Part shown: piece by piece, positions 7,196 to 17,825 of the stretch
How positions within the stretch are numbered: the stretch's first letter is position 1
How the letters are laid out: each line of letters starts with the position of its first letter
NCBI GenBank assembly: GCA_016124855.1
Contig: WGMX01000022.1
Location: 1 to 48,667, forward strand
Source of the DNA: Anaerolineaceae bacterium
GTDB taxonomy: Bacteria; Chloroflexota; Anaerolineae; Aggregatilineales; Phototrophicaceae
Direction of reading: 5' to 3'
DNA length: 48,667 bases
Made by a program: the position numbers and the translations under genes
The notes under the pieces: model-generated
What the model saw: the letters and a program-made list of their open reading frames with translations, nothing else
What the model was told of the DNA's origin: nothing
Database searches by the model: none

Positions 7196-9763
7196 ATGAA
7201 CAACCTCGGCAAGAACAAGTTTATACTTCCCTTTTCTCGTAGGAGCGGATTGCTCGCCACCACTATCGTACTTGTCTTCGTTTTGTCCAACCAATTCACG
7301 TATGCACAATCAGCGGTCATTTCCTTTGATAATTTACCGAACCCCAACAGCGCGTTAGAGGGACAATATCCGGCGGGTATTGCCAATTGGGGAACAAATA
7401 AATGGTTTGTACTCGCTCCTTCCGGGCATTCATTTTCCAATACAGCGGCCTTTGCTAATCAGGGCGTAATTTCAGCCACTTTTGATTTTGTCACCCCGTT
7501 GATTCTAACAAGCGTGGGTGCAGTCAATGAAGGGGCTGCTTCATCAACTGTTTCCCTTTCCTGCGCTGGCAATTCGCCGGTTACACAAATTATCGGCAGC
7601 ACGCAGAGCGTGGTTTTACCCACTAACTGGACAGTTCCGTGTACGACTATCAGCGTGGGGGCATCCAATGGTTGGCTGACTCATTTCGATGACTTTGCCT
7701 ACGAAATTGCGCAGCCTTCGGTCACGCCTACAGCTAGCCCAACATCGACTTCGACTTCAACACCGACATCTACCGCTACTTTTACAGCAACGGCCACGGC
7801 AACCGCGTCCTCAACGCCGACGTCAACCTCAACACCGACCGCCAGTCTATCGCCGACAGTCAGCGCCACTTTCACGCCAACATCGACCTCAACTGCGTCA
7901 CCAGCACCGACGGCAACTCCATCCCCGATAGCAACGCAGATACTGGGTTCAACCTTTAATAACCATGCGATTATTGTGGATGCTAATGGTGGGCTTTTGT
8001 CATGGCTTTCCGGCCCTTATCCATATGACCAACTTGTCAAGCTCGCATGGAATTACATTCAAAATACTGTTCCCAATACCTCTGCGGGTATTAAACATTA
8101 TTTGTCCTACTGCTGCTTTTATGAACCAGCTGGCGGCACACCAAATTGGTATCACAATCCGGCTAGTTTGTATGCCGCTTTCGTTGACTCACTGGTGACA
8201 TCGTATCCCTACAGCGGTAACGCCAGTTTGATTGCAACCGTTAAGGAAATGCTTGATTACCAACTGGCTCATGGCACAACCCCCGCTGATTGGTCGTGGC
8301 CTAATGTCCCCTTTGCTTCGTCAGTTAATGGTGAAACCACTTATACTGGTGATAAGTCGCCTGAGCGTGATGGGCTGAATGGTATTGAGGCCGATAAAGT
8401 CGGCGAACTCGGTTATGCCTATCTGCGTTTTTGGGAACTCACTGGCGACACCGTCTATCGAGATGCGGCAGTCAGCATTGCGAACACGCTGGTTGCGAAA
8501 GTGCGCGTCGGGGATGCGACCCATTCGCCGTGGCCGTTTCGGGTCAACGGGCAAACCGGCGCGGTGATTGAGGAATACTCAGCCAACATGGTTTTAGCCG
8601 TCCGGCTGTTTGATGAACTCATCCGATTGAATATTGGCGCGGTCGGAAGTTATAAAAGCGTGCGCGATCAAGTATGGACATGGGTGCTGACTTATCCCAT
8701 GCAGAATAACCAGTGGAACGGTTACTTCGAAGACATTATTCATGATGCCAGTCTGGTCAACAAAAATCAGCTCACCCCGATGGAAACCGCCCGCTATATC
8801 CTTAGCTTCAACGATCCAGCCGTTGTTGATCCACAATGGCAAGTCCACATTCCTGCGCTGCTGGATTGGGTACGGATAACTTTTGGCAGAGGCCCTTATT
8901 ACTCGGCGTGGGCGATTGACGAACAGTCAAGCTGCTGCTCGAGTTACGGGCTTGGCAGCCATACTGCGCGCTGGGCTTCTATTAATGCGCTCATGTATGA
9001 ACGAACAGGCGACATAAACTATAAAGAAGCCGCCTATCGCGCTTTTAACTACGGTTCCTATTTTGCTGATAGTCAAGGGGTGGTACAGGCCGCTATTGAC
9101 CTCGGTAATGTGTGGTACACAGACGGTTATGCCGATTATATCAAGCATTACATGTCGGGTATGGCCTCCATTCCGGAATGGTCGCCGGCTAATGAAAACC
9201 ATATTCTGCGCTCGTCATCCATCATATCCGCCGTGGCTTATGCGCCCCAGCAGATCAGCTATACCACCTTTGATGCGGCCTCTCGTGACCGGCTGCGGAT
9301 CAATTTTATACCGACACAAGTTACGGTAGAAGGTATATTGCTGCCGCAGCGTACCGACCTCAACCAAGAGGGATGGGTATTCAATCCGGCTACGGGTGTG
9401 CTCGATATACGCCATGACACCGGAACGCATATTGTCATCAATAATCTTCCGCTGCCGACCGCTACCCCAACACCTACACAGACACCTACAGCGACAGCGA
9501 CTTTGACACCAAGTTCTACACCTACCGCCACACTTGAGCCATCACCTACGCCTACGGCAACCGCAACATCTACCTTTACTGCGACTGCGACGCACACCTC
9601 TACTGCCACATCGACCGCCAGCGTAACTCCTTCGCCAACTTTAGGGCCGAACGAAACGCTGGTGCGTATTGATAACATGATGCCGACCCTAATGCCGACC
9701 AGCTTGCCGACGGCAACCAGCCCGCCGGAGCAAACACCTGAGGCGACTCAACCAGTTGGGTAG
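7196..9763 (+). CDS. Secreted modular protein with a helical glycosidase-like domain and two Thr-rich linkers
   Basis: This 855-residue predicted exported protein has a signal peptide near residues 1-38 (hydrophobic LLATTIVLVFVLS, cleavage after AQS-like sequence). It continues with a beta-rich module to about 172, a Thr/Ser/Pro linker (about 174-248), a roughly 480-residue helical domain, a second Thr-rich linker (about 752-818) and a short tail. The helical domain repeats hairpin-like units (GELGYAYLRFWELTGDTVYRDAA and GDINYKEAAYRAFNYG), suggesting an alpha/alpha-barrel as in many glycoside hydrolases and lyases. I cannot assign a family or catalytic residues. It is not in an obvious operon and no clear ribosome site precedes the ATG. 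Confidence 0.7.
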   Translation: MNNLGKNKFILPFSRRSGLLATTIVLVFVLSNQFTYAQSAVISFDNLPNPNSALEGQYPAGIANWGTNKWFVLAPSGHSFSNTAAFANQGVISATFDFVTPLILTSVGAVNEGAASSTVSLSCAGNSPVTQIIGSTQSVVLPTNWTVPCTTISVGASNGWLTHFDDFAYEIAQPSVTPTASPTSTSTSTPTSTATFTATATATASSTPTSTSTPTASLSPTVSATFTPTSTSTASPAPTATPSPIATQILGSTFNNHAIIVDANGGLLSWLSGPYPYDQLVKLAWNYIQNTVPNTSAGIKHYLSYCCFYEPAGGTPNWYHNPASLYAAFVDSLVTSYPYSGNASLIATVKEMLDYQLAHGTTPADWSWPNVPFASSVNGETTYTGDKSPERDGLNGIEADKVGELGYAYLRFWELTGDTVYRDAAVSIANTLVAKVRVGDATHSPWPFRVNGQTGAVIEEYSANMVLAVRLFDELIRLNIGAVGSYKSVRDQVWTWVLTYPMQNNQWNGYFEDIIHDASLVNKNQLTPMETARYILSFNDPAVVDPQWQVHIPALLDWVRITFGRGPYYSAWAIDEQSSCCSSYGLGSHTARWASINALMYERTGDINYKEAAYRAFNYGSYFADSQGVVQAAIDLGNVWYTDGYADYIKHYMSGMASIPEWSPANENHILRSSSIISAVAYAPQQISYTTFDAASRDRLRINFIPTQVTVEGILLPQRTDLNQEGWVFNPATGVLDIRHDTGTHIVINNLPLPTATPTPTQTPTATATLTPSSTPTATLEPSPTPTATATSTFTATATHTSTATSTASVTPSPTLGPNETLVRIDNMMPTLMPTSLPTATSPPEQTPEATQPVG
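7715..7942 (+). repeat. Low-complexity Thr/Ser/Pro linker coding repeat 1
   Basis: This is degenerate codon repetition encoding TPTSTSTS-like sequence between two domains of the secreted protein. The nucleotide units vary, so it is coding low complexity rather than a clean satellite. Confidence 0.8.
9446..9651 (+). repeat. Low-complexity Thr/Ser/Pro linker coding repeat 2
   Basis: A second linker of the same composition (TPTPTQTPTATATLT-like) follows the helical domain. Such linkers in exported proteins are often glycosylated or join modules to a surface anchor (family knowledge). Confidence 0.8.
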
Positions 9764-9779
9764 AGATGAATGACGGGTT

Positions 9780-11084
9780 TCAATGAGTTGCCATCTGCAC
9801 CAGAGCACTTTGCACTGCCGAGAGTGTTGCCTGAATATCGGTTTGGGTATGGGCGCTGCTCATAAAAGCAGCCTCGAACTGGCTTGGAGCAAAATAGACG
9901 CCCTTTTCGAGCATGGCATGGAAAAACCGCGCGTAGCGTTCCGTATCCGCAACTTGTTTGGCGCTGGCGTAATCACTGATGAATGCATCGGGTGTTTTTA
10001 AGAAGTAAAATCCGAACATCGTTCCGACAGAGCCAATCTGTAGCGGGATGCCTGCTAATTGAGCGGCCTGACTCATACCCTGTACTAAGGTTGTCGTCAT
10101 TTTCTTGATGCCGTCAAATAGGCCATCTACCAGCAGCGCTTTAAGGGTCGCTAAACCGGCTGCCATCGCCAATGGATTGCCGGAAAGTGTACCGGCTTGA
10201 TACATCGTACCGGCTGGCGCGACGTGCTGCATAATATCGCGTTTGCCAGCGTAAGCCCCAACCGGTAATCCACCACCAATGACTTTGCCTAAACAGGTTA
10301 TATCAGGGTCAAGATTCCACAAGGCCTGTGCGCCGCCGGTCGCAGCACGAAATCCGGTCATCACTTCATCCAGAATGAATAACGCGCCATATTGTTTACA
10401 CAGATCATGTAATGCCTGCAAGAAATCATTCTGCGGCAGGACAAACCCCATATTGGCGGCAATCGGTTCGACGATGATTCCGGCAATATCGTTGGGAAAC
10501 TGCTCGAATAGGTTTCTCACCGCATCAAGATCATTGTAGGGCGCTGTCAGTGTATCGGCAGCCGTCGCCGCTGGAACACCGGGCAAATCGGGCAGACCGA
10601 GCGTGGCGATACCGCTGCCGGCCTGTACCAGCAGCATATCGGCGTGTCCATGATAACAACCCGCAAATTTGATGATTTTATTTCGTTTCGTATAGGCGCG
10701 AGCCAGCCGCAGTGCGCTCATACAGGCTTCCGTACCGCTGTTGACAAAGCGTATCATGTCGATAGACGGAACAGTTTCAATAACCAATTCCGCTAATTCA
10801 TTTTCAAGTTGGGTCGGTGCGCCGTAACTGGTGCCGCGAGACGCCGTTTCAATGATGGCTTGCACGACTGCCTCATGAGCATGTCCCAGAATGAGCGGCC
10901 CCCACGACAGCACATAATCAATATAGCGATTGCCATCCACATCGGTGATGAACGCGCCCTTGCCACGATCAATGAAACGGGGAGTTCCGCCGACACTCCG
11001 AAAAGCCCGTACCGGACTGTTGACCCCACCGGGAATAAGCTGCTGGGCTTCTTGAAATAAAGCCTCGGATTGGAGTGTTTTCAT
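9780..11084 (-). CDS. hemL: Glutamate-1-semialdehyde 2,1-aminomutase
   Basis: This PLP enzyme converts glutamate-1-semialdehyde to 5-aminolevulinate, the second step of the C5 route. At 434 residues it has normal length. It shows the family start [33 protein letters not shown] at 116-130, LDEVMTGFR around 239-246 and the PLP lysine K267 in [15 protein letters not shown]. It is the last gene of the nine-gene heme operon, and its ATG overlaps the hemY stop by 4 bases (translational coupling). No clear T-tract terminator was seen downstream; the secreted protein gene converges on it. Confidence 0.96.
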   Translation of the reverse strand: MKTLQSEALFQEAQQLIPGGVNSPVRAFRSVGGTPRFIDRGKGAFITDVDGNRYIDYVLSWGPLILGHAHEAVVQAIIETASRGTSYGAPTQLENELAELVIETVPSIDMIRFVNSGTEACMSALRLARAYTKRNKIIKFAGCYHGHADMLLVQAGSGIATLGLPDLPGVPAATAADTLTAPYNDLDAVRNLFEQFPNDIAGIIVEPIAANMGFVLPQNDFLQALHDLCKQYGALFILDEVMTGFRAATGGAQALWNLDPDITCLGKVIGGGLPVGAYAGKRDIMQHVAPAGTMYQAGTLSGNPLAMAAGLATLKALLVDGLFDGIKKMTTTLVQGMSQAAQLAGIPLQIGSVGTMFGFYFLKTPDAFISDYASAKQVADTERYARFFHAMLEKGVYFAPSQFEAAFMSSAHTQTDIQATLSAVQSALVQMATH

Positions 11085-12547
11085 GCTGTAACCTCTGGCT
11101 GTTTGGATAGTACCTGTTCAACGTGCTTCAATATTTTGGTGACGGCTTGCTGCGACTGATAAACACAGTCCGGCATCCCAACACCCCGAAACGCCGCCCC
11201 TGTGACATAAATGGCCTGTGGTAAGTCGGTTTCAATTGCATCAACCAATTCAAGGTGATTGAGATCATACTGAGGATTGGCTCGATTCCAGCGATAAATG
11301 CGATGGAAAATCGGTGCTGCTTCAATACCAAGCATCGTGCGAAGTTCCTGCTGAACCACCTGCAACAGCTTATCATTGTCATAAGACATGGTTTCAGGGC
11401 TGCGCGAACCCCCGAAGAACACACGCAGCAATACATAGCCATCCGGTGCGCGATGTGTGAACTTCACTGACGACAGCGTAATCGCGTTAATCGGACGCTG
11501 TTCACTCTTGGGGACGACCAAGCCAAATCCATCTAAAGGATACTGAATATCGCCTGTGTGGAAGGCCAGCGAGATTGTGCCAGAACTGAGGTAGCGAATA
11601 GAAGCCAGCTTATCAGCGACTTCAGTGCTTAATGGGCGTAAAAGATCAGCGGCAGTATACGCCGGTGTGGTGAGTAAAACGGCATCGGCTTCCAGTGTGT
11701 CTCCGTTTTCGGTTGTCAGATGATAACGACCATCGGGCGCTGCCTCAATGCTGGCTAAACGGGTTTGTAATCGTAAATCACTGTTCAGTTTGCTGACCAA
11801 TGTATCGGTCAATTCCTGTGTGCCGCCCATTAACGTCATGAAGGGCGCGGTTTTCGGCGCTGACGATGCGCTCTGTTTACGGCGGGCAGCCAGCGTTCCA
11901 CGAATGACACTGCCATGTTCGCGTTCCATCTGGCGGAAACGGGGAAAAGTCGCCAACAGGCTTTGCTTTTCGGTTTCGGCATTATAAATGCCTGCCAGCA
12001 TTGGCTCAGCGAAGATGTCTAAGGCTTCATCTCCAAGACGGCGATGAACGAAATCCGCTAAGGTTTCATCGTGATCGTCATCTTTTACCGGCGCAAACCA
12101 TTCGAGGCCGATACGCAGTTTGCCCCACCAAGAAATCAACGGCGAACGGAGAAACGGCATCAGCTTCGTCGGCACGATCAGCGCCACACCCTCAGGGAGT
12201 TTAACCGGTTTGCCGTGATGCAAAACATAGGTGGTTCGCTGCTGGTCATTGATATTGATTAAGCGATTGCCCAAGCCTAATTCACGCGCCAGTTGGATCG
12301 CCCACGGTTTCTGTGTCAGGAAGGCATCGGGGCCAGCTTCAATGATGAAGGGTTCGTCACCCGACTCAACTTGTTCTGTCAATAATTTACCGCCCCAACG
12401 AGAGGACGACTCTAAAACGGTGTAGCGCACATCCAACCCTTTTTGTTGGGCTTGCTGCACAAACCACGCCGCGCTTAGGCCAGAGATTCCGCCGCCAACG
12501 ATGACGATGTGCTGCGTTCGAGACTGTGTGTTCGCGCTGATCATCAA
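11081..12547 (-). CDS. hemY: Porphyrinogen oxidase, HemY/CgoX type
   Basis: This 488-residue FAD- and oxygen-dependent oxidase aromatises the porphyrinogen ring. The N-terminal dinucleotide fold is [16 protein letters not shown], followed by SSSRWGGKL; the C-terminal FAD segment [15 protein letters not shown] is also typical. In the coproporphyrin-dependent pathway this enzyme acts on coproporphyrinogen III; in the classical route it acts on protoporphyrinogen IX. The HemQ-type gene in the operon and the absence of hemF or hemN here favour the first (inference). It overlaps hemE and hemL by 4 bases each. Confidence 0.93.
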   Translation of the reverse strand: MMISANTQSRTQHIVIVGGGISGLSAAWFVQQAQQKGLDVRYTVLESSSRWGGKLLTEQVESGDEPFIIEAGPDAFLTQKPWAIQLARELGLGNRLININDQQRTTYVLHHGKPVKLPEGVALIVPTKLMPFLRSPLISWWGKLRIGLEWFAPVKDDDHDETLADFVHRRLGDEALDIFAEPMLAGIYNAETEKQSLLATFPRFRQMEREHGSVIRGTLAARRKQSASSAPKTAPFMTLMGGTQELTDTLVSKLNSDLRLQTRLASIEAAPDGRYHLTTENGDTLEADAVLLTTPAYTAADLLRPLSTEVADKLASIRYLSSGTISLAFHTGDIQYPLDGFGLVVPKSEQRPINAITLSSVKFTHRAPDGYVLLRVFFGGSRSPETMSYDNDKLLQVVQQELRTMLGIEAAPIFHRIYRWNRANPQYDLNHLELVDAIETDLPQAIYVTGAAFRGVGMPDCVYQSQQAVTKILKHVEQVLSKQPEVTA

Positions 12548-13641
12548 GCCGTTGTCCGCAGTTTTTGGCTGTATTCATGGACGAAATCCACAAGCCGGCG
12601 CACATTATCGACAGGCGTTTCCGGCAAAATTCCGTGACCAAGGTTGAAGATATGTCCGGGTTTCCCGTGTACACTGTCAAGAATGTGACGGCTTCGTGCC
12701 TCCAACGCGTCCCAGTCCGCGAACAACGTTACGGGATCGAGATTGCCTTGCACACTTACGTTGTCGCCTAATATCTGCCATGCCTGCGCCAAATCAATAC
12801 GCCAATCCACGCCGATGACATCACCGCCCGCTGCTTGAATCAGTTTCAACATGCCGCTGGTGCCTGTTCCAAAGTGGATGATCGGAACACCGGACTGACT
12901 GGCAATTTCAATGGCGTGCCGGCTGTAGGGCAGTACAAAATTTTCGTAGTCGTAGGCACTGAGTTCGCCCGCCCAACTATCAAACAACTGAATCACTTGT
13001 GCGCCTGCGTGTGCCTGCGCCAGCAAATAATGTCCCGCGACTTCACTGAGTTTGGTCATCAGTGTATGCCACATCGCCGGTTGGCTCATCATCATGTTTT
13101 TGACTTGAATCCGGTTGCGACTGCTGCCACCTTCAATCGCATAACTGGCTAATGTAAACGGCGCACCACTGAAGCCGATCAACGGAATACCGCGTAAATC
13201 CAATTCTTGACGCGCCAGTTTGATGGCATCCAATGTAAATCTAAGTGTTTCTTCCGGCGGAAGAACCCGCAAACGCTCGACATCTGCCTCGTTGCGGATG
13301 GGGTTGTAAATGGTCGGGCCTTCGCCTTTGATAAAGTCCAGTTCCAACCCCATGCCCTCTAGAGGCGGCAGAATATCGGCGAAGATAATAGCCGCGTCGA
13401 GATCAAAAGCGTTGATGGGTTGTAAGGTCACTTCGCAAGCCAGTTCCGGCGTTTTGATCATTTCAAGGATGGTGTGCTTCTCGCGCAACCTACGATATTC
13501 CACCATGTAACGTCCGGCTTGGCGCATCAACCAGATGGGGGTTGCATCTGTCGGTTGGCGGCGGCAGGCACGTAAGAAGAGGCTGTTTTCGAGTGAGTGC
13601 GCTGTGTTTAGAGACGCAGTTGTGTTTACCGTGTTATCCAT
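12544..13641 (-). CDS. hemE: Uroporphyrinogen decarboxylase
   Basis: This 365-residue cytoplasmic enzyme decarboxylates the four acetate side chains of uroporphyrinogen III to give coproporphyrinogen III, the step that commits flux to heme rather than siroheme. Signature sequences are [17 protein letters not shown] near the N-terminus, [17 protein letters not shown] in the middle and [13 protein letters not shown] in the second half. About 20 extra N-terminal residues precede the conserved [10 protein letters not shown] start. It overlaps hemB upstream by 16 bases and hemY downstream by 4. Confidence 0.96.
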   Translation of the reverse strand: MDNTVNTTASLNTAHSLENSLFLRACRRQPTDATPIWLMRQAGRYMVEYRRLREKHTILEMIKTPELACEVTLQPINAFDLDAAIIFADILPPLEGMGLELDFIKGEGPTIYNPIRNEADVERLRVLPPEETLRFTLDAIKLARQELDLRGIPLIGFSGAPFTLASYAIEGGSSRNRIQVKNMMMSQPAMWHTLMTKLSEVAGHYLLAQAHAGAQVIQLFDSWAGELSAYDYENFVLPYSRHAIEIASQSGVPIIHFGTGTSGMLKLIQAAGGDVIGVDWRIDLAQAWQILGDNVSVQGNLDPVTLFADWDALEARSRHILDSVHGKPGHIFNLGHGILPETPVDNVRRLVDFVHEYSQKLRTTA

Positions 13642-14678
13642 TGCGCCGCCTCTTTTGCAAAGTAGCTCAAAATCATATCCGCTCCAGCCCGTTTAATGCT
13701 GGTGAGGGTTTCTAAGGCACAGCGCTGAAGGTCAATCCAGCCATTGGCGGCAGCCGCGTGAATCATCGCGTATTCGCCGCTCACTTGATAAGCTGCTAAA
13801 GGAAGGTCATAGGTTTGGCGAACCGCGCTCACAATATCCAGATAGGGCAGCGCCGGTTTCACCATGAGCATATCCGCTCCTTCAGCCACATCCAGCGCTA
13901 CTTCTTTGAGCGCTTCCCGCTTATTAGCAGGGTCCATCTGGTATTCGCTGCGGTCGCCAAATTGAGGCGGGCTTTCGGCGGCTTCGCGGAACGGGCCATA
14001 AAAACCGCTGGCATATTTGACGGCATAACTCATCACAATGACCGAATCAAAACCAGCCCCATCCAATCCCGAACGGATTGCACCCACCATTCCATCCATC
14101 ATGCCCGACGGTGCGATGATGTCAGCCCCCGCTTCGGCATGAACAATAGATGCCTGTGCCAGCAGTTCGAGCGTGGGGTCGTTGAGTAAATAACCTTCCG
14201 GCAAATGAGCATCGTAATGTTCTTCGCCGCGTTGGTTGATAATGCCGCAGTGACCATGATCGGTGTACTCACAAAAGCACATATCCGATATGACGGTCAT
14301 CTCTGGAACAGCGTCTTTAATAGCACGAATAGCGTTGGGGATAATGCCGTTAGGATTGTAGTTTTCAGTGCCACAGGCATCTTTAATCTCAGGGATACCA
14401 AACAAAACAACCGCCGGAATGCCCAGACTGTAAGCTGTTTTGACCTCGCCCACTACGCGGTCAATTGACCATTGAAACTGCCCCGGCATGGATCGAATAG
14501 GCTGTTGAATATCCTTGCCATGACGGATGAACAGGGGATAGATGAAATCATCGGGCGACAATTTTGTTTCCTGTACCATCCGCCGAAGCGCTGGCGTACG
14601 TCGCAGCCGACGGGGACGAATACGCGGAGAATTCCCGATCTCGATCTCACTTTGAAGTTCGTTGTTTATGCTGGTCAT
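13626..14678 (-). CDS. hemB: Delta-aminolevulinic acid dehydratase (porphobilinogen synthase)
   Basis: This 350-residue enzyme condenses two 5-aminolevulinates to porphobilinogen. The zinc site cysteines are present at C134, C136 and C144 in [14 protein letters not shown], marking the zinc-dependent rather than the magnesium-only type. The two active-site lysines are K221 ([17 protein letters not shown]) and K274 ([12 protein letters not shown]). The N-terminal [18 protein letters not shown] is the usual arm region. It overlaps hemD by 4 bases and hemE by 16, so it sits within one translationally coupled string. Confidence 0.96.
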   Translation of the reverse strand: MTSINNELQSEIEIGNSPRIRPRRLRRTPALRRMVQETKLSPDDFIYPLFIRHGKDIQQPIRSMPGQFQWSIDRVVGEVKTAYSLGIPAVVLFGIPEIKDACGTENYNPNGIIPNAIRAIKDAVPEMTVISDMCFCEYTDHGHCGIINQRGEEHYDAHLPEGYLLNDPTLELLAQASIVHAEAGADIIAPSGMMDGMVGAIRSGLDGAGFDSVIVMSYAVKYASGFYGPFREAAESPPQFGDRSEYQMDPANKREALKEVALDVAEGADMLMVKPALPYLDIVSAVRQTYDLPLAAYQVSGEYAMIHAAAANGWIDLQRCALETLTSIKRAGADMILSYFAKEAAQWITR

Positions 14679-15475
14679 AAAGGTTTTCCTACCTCGCTTG
14701 TCTGGACAAAATAGCGATCAAGCGTGTTGACAAGGCCGTCAAGCGTATGCTCTGATGCTACTGTAATCACTCTGAAGTCACAGTCCCGTGCGGTTTGGGC
14801 GGTTTGGTCGCCAATACAGGCCGCACACAGGCTCAGTGCATCTTCCAATTTCCCACCCTCTTTCTGTAGCCGTTCGAGAAAGTAGGTTACGGTTGATGAA
14901 CTGGTGAAGGTCATCGCATCGATTTGTTTTTGTGCCAATAAGCGCGGCACATCGACACCACCGCGTCCGCATATGGTTTGATAAGCCGTGACGACCGTGA
15001 CTTTTGCACCTCGTGTCGTCAGTTGATCGTTCAAAGTTGGGCGGGCAATCACTGATTCAGGCAGCAGCACCCGCGTTCCAGCTTCAATCGGGAGGCTGAT
15101 TGCTAAAGCCTCGGCATCATATTGAGCGGGTAAATCAATTGTATTTAGACCAAGTTGCTGTGCGGCTTCAGCCGTCGCTGGCCCAATCACGGCTGTGCGA
15201 AAGCTTTTTCCAGCCAGCGTCAAACCTAAACTATCGAGGCGCTGTTTAAGAGCAAATACTGTGTTGGCACTGGTCAATGTCAACCAGTCGTAATGCCCTT
15301 CGCATAAATTGACTAAAGCTTTATCTAACTGGCTTGTGTCCTCCGGCGGAATAATTTCAATGCACGGATAGGCTTCGGGTACTGCGCCGCGTAATTGCAG
15401 CAAATCATTAAGTGCTTTTGCCTGATGTTCTGCCCGTGTATTCACAATTCGTTTGCCGCTTAGTCCGCCGTTCAT
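14675..15475 (-). CDS. hemD: Uroporphyrinogen-III synthase
   Basis: This 266-residue enzyme closes hydroxymethylbilane with inversion of ring D to form uroporphyrinogen III, the branch point between heme and the siroheme genes near 43833-46572. This family is poorly conserved. Recognisable points are the start [20 protein letters not shown], the [14 protein letters not shown] stretch and [15 protein letters not shown], plus the position between hemC and hemB. It overlaps both neighbours by 4 bases. Confidence 0.92.
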   Translation of the reverse strand: MNGGLSGKRIVNTRAEHQAKALNDLLQLRGAVPEAYPCIEIIPPEDTSQLDKALVNLCEGHYDWLTLTSANTVFALKQRLDSLGLTLAGKSFRTAVIGPATAEAAQQLGLNTIDLPAQYDAEALAISLPIEAGTRVLLPESVIARPTLNDQLTTRGAKVTVVTAYQTICGRGGVDVPRLLAQKQIDAMTFTSSSTVTYFLERLQKEGGKLEDALSLCAACIGDQTAQTARDCDFRVITVASEHTLDGLVNTLDRYFVQTSEVGKPL

Positions 15476-16410
15476 GCTTGCTGCTCTATGAGGGCTTTCA
15501 CCCCTTTTTCGAGCGCTTCCTGAGCCAGTGACATGCCCAATAGATAAGCGCTTGGCATGTCATGTGCCGGTGAGGTTGCAGAGATGTCAAACTGTTGTGA
15601 GCCATCCGGTGAAGAAACGCGCCCATGAAGAACAATCTGCTGATTTTCCCAATGGGCGTAACTCGCCACTGGCACAGAGCAGCCACCGCCTAATCCAGCC
15701 AGAAAAGCCCGTTCCGCTGTGACAGCTAATGCCGTTTCCGTGTGATTTATGCATTCCAGCACTTTCAACAGTGTCTCATCATCGCGGCATTGTACGGCGA
15801 TAGCACCCTGCCCCGGCGCAGGCAGCATATCCTCAAAACGAAGCGTTTCGCTGACGACTTCTAACTTTCCAAGCCGTTCTACGCCAGCATGTGCCAGCAC
15901 AATCGCATCATAATCCCCGTTCTCATCCAATGCTTTGCGGATGCGTGTATCGACATTGCCACGTAAGTCCAGCATTTTAAGATCAGGTCGCTGGTGCAGC
16001 AGTTGTGCCGCACGTCGATAACTGCTTGTACCGATTCGCGCCCCATTGGGCAGAGTCGCCAGTGTATATCCATGACGGCTAATCAGTACATCAGCGGGGT
16101 TTGCCCGTGTTGGCAGTGCGCCAATTACCAATCCGGCAGGCTGCTCGGTGGGTAAATCTTTTAGACTATGAACGGCACAATCAATCCGTTTTTCGTGGAG
16201 CGCGGCTTCCAGTTCCGCGGTGAACACCCCTTTACCGCCGACCAGCGGCAGCGGTGTATCCAGAATCCGATCCCCGCGTGTTTTGATGATTTCGTGCTCG
16301 ACTTCCAGCGAAGGCATGGCTTTCTGTAACAGCGCCATAACATGTTTGGTCTGCCAGATTGCCAGATCAGAGCCGCGTGTCCCAAATCGCAGTGTGTTGA
16401 TGGACATCAT
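15472..16410 (-). CDS. hemC: Hydroxymethylbilane synthase (porphobilinogen deaminase)
   Basis: This enzyme polymerises four porphobilinogens into hydroxymethylbilane on a dipyrromethane cofactor. Starting at the ATG at 16410 gives 312 residues, the family norm. The cofactor-binding cysteine is C244 in GLGGGCSVPVA. Other marks are LRFGTRGSDLAIWQT, CAVHSLKDLPTE and the arginine-rich GTSSYRRAAQLL. This ATG shares a base with the hemA stop (TAATG) and lies downstream of GGAG; a longer open frame to 16446 would extend into hemA and is less likely. Confidence 0.95.
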   Translation of the reverse strand: MMSINTLRFGTRGSDLAIWQTKHVMALLQKAMPSLEVEHEIIKTRGDRILDTPLPLVGGKGVFTAELEAALHEKRIDCAVHSLKDLPTEQPAGLVIGALPTRANPADVLISRHGYTLATLPNGARIGTSSYRRAAQLLHQRPDLKMLDLRGNVDTRIRKALDENGDYDAIVLAHAGVERLGKLEVVSETLRFEDMLPAPGQGAIAVQCRDDETLLKVLECINHTETALAVTAERAFLAGLGGGCSVPVASYAHWENQQIVLHGRVSSPDGSQQFDISATSPAHDMPSAYLLGMSLAQEALEKGVKALIEQQA

Positions 16411-17777
16411 TACAGTCGTGTCTCCACAGAAGCTGGTGTGATGCACTGAAGATCACATTGGTTGGCTGCACCGCAGCGGATAGGATCATGCTGGCATTCA
16501 GCCGGATTCACATCCTCCAGCGCAAACAGTTCCCGAACAGCGTGGGCGTAACCATAGCCATTGCCCTCATTGGCCTGAATACGCAGGCGGGATGTGGGTT
16601 CGTGCAGCAGCCGGTTAACCAGACGATGTGCCATTAAACTCACCACTTGTCGGGTTCGTTCATCGCTGTCGGACAAACGGTTCAGCGCATGTACCAGTTC
16701 ATCCTCAGCCACGCTTTGCGCCCATGCCCGCAGGTCTTTGATAACCGGCGTAACCTCGCGCCCTCGATACCATTCGGCAAATCGTGCCAACTGCTGTTGA
16801 ATGATGATTTCCACCTGTGGAACGGCTGCCTCTCGCAGTTCCTCATTGGCATCCACGACCATTTGCAGATCATCAATGTCATAGTAATGCACATCGGGCA
16901 GCTTTCCTACGCTGGCTTCAACATCACGCGGGACAGCAATATCCATGATAACCAGCGGACGATTGTGGCGTTCTCCTAGAACCCTTTCAATATCCCGTTG
17001 ATAAATAACGATGTGCGGCGCACCGGTCGCGCAGATGATGGCATCTGCCCATAACAGGGCATCTTTCAATTGATACCAGTCCAGCGCTTTGCCATCAAAT
17101 TCTAGCGCTAATGCTTCAGCCTTGTCGTAGGTGCGGTTGATGAAGGTGAGGTTATGTACATCAAAGCGTTTTAGGGCTTGTGCTGCTAACAGCGCCATTT
17201 CGCCTGCGCCGATAATCAGAACGTGGTGTGTCGAAGATTGGGGTAATTGTTCAATCAACAAACGCGCTCCGGCGTGGCTCACCGATGTGCTGTAGCGGCT
17301 GATGGCGGTTTCATTACGCGCCCGTTTACCACTGTGAATGGCTTCGGCAAATAAATGCGAGAGAATTGCACCGGCTGCTCCTGCCTCATGCGCCTGTTCA
17401 AAGGCTTGGGTGACTTGCCCTAGAATCTGGCTTTCCCCCAAAATCAGCGAATCCAAGCCACAAGCCACACGCATCAAATGCAAAATGGCCTCATCACCAC
17501 TGCGGTTGTACAAATGCGTTTTTAATTCAACGCTGGGGATTTCTTGCAAACCGGATAAAAACTGCTCAAGAAGTAAGATGGCATCTTCGATATGTTCAGT
17601 GGAAGCGTAAAGCTCAAGCCGGTTGCAGGTTGAAAGAATGACGACTTCGGTCATCACCTCGATTTGGTTTCTGAGTTCGAGGTAAGCGTTTTGCAGCGCA
17701 TCATCCGACAAGGTGAATTTTTCGCGCAGTTCAACCGGAGTCGTTTGGTGATTTAAGCCAACAAGAAGAATAGTCAC
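16410..17777 (-). CDS. hemA: Glutamyl-tRNA reductase
   Basis: This 455-residue NADPH enzyme reduces Glu-tRNA to glutamate-1-semialdehyde, the first committed step of the C5 pathway. The catalytic cysteine is C51 in ILSTCNRLELYAS; GESQILGQVTQAFEQA and GAGEMALLAAQAL mark the catalytic and NADPH domains. It begins with GTG. The C-terminal tail has three cysteines after the dimerisation helices (near HDPIRCGAANQCDLQC), which is longer than usual and unexplained. It lies between hemH (48-base gap) and hemC (1-base overlap). Confidence 0.95.
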   Translation of the reverse strand: MTILLVGLNHQTTPVELREKFTLSDDALQNAYLELRNQIEVMTEVVILSTCNRLELYASTEHIEDAILLLEQFLSGLQEIPSVELKTHLYNRSGDEAILHLMRVACGLDSLILGESQILGQVTQAFEQAHEAGAAGAILSHLFAEAIHSGKRARNETAISRYSTSVSHAGARLLIEQLPQSSTHHVLIIGAGEMALLAAQALKRFDVHNLTFINRTYDKAEALALEFDGKALDWYQLKDALLWADAIICATGAPHIVIYQRDIERVLGERHNRPLVIMDIAVPRDVEASVGKLPDVHYYDIDDLQMVVDANEELREAAVPQVEIIIQQQLARFAEWYRGREVTPVIKDLRAWAQSVAEDELVHALNRLSDSDERTRQVVSLMAHRLVNRLLHEPTSRLRIQANEGNGYGYAHAVRELFALEDVNPAECQHDPIRCGAANQCDLQCITPASVETRL

Positions 17778-17825
17778 AAGCTTAATTCCAATGTGATTTC
17801 AATGTTTGCGGGACTAGGAATCGAA

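Noticed and set aside
7715..9651. CRISPR-like or satellite arrays in the repetitive stretches
   Set aside because: The repeats are in frame, vary at codon level and encode Thr/Ser/Pro linkers; there is no spacer-repeat periodicity.
16411..16446. Longer hemC start at 16446
   Set aside because: It would overlap hemA by 37 bases and add 12 residues not typical of the family; the TAATG junction with GGAG upstream is a better start.
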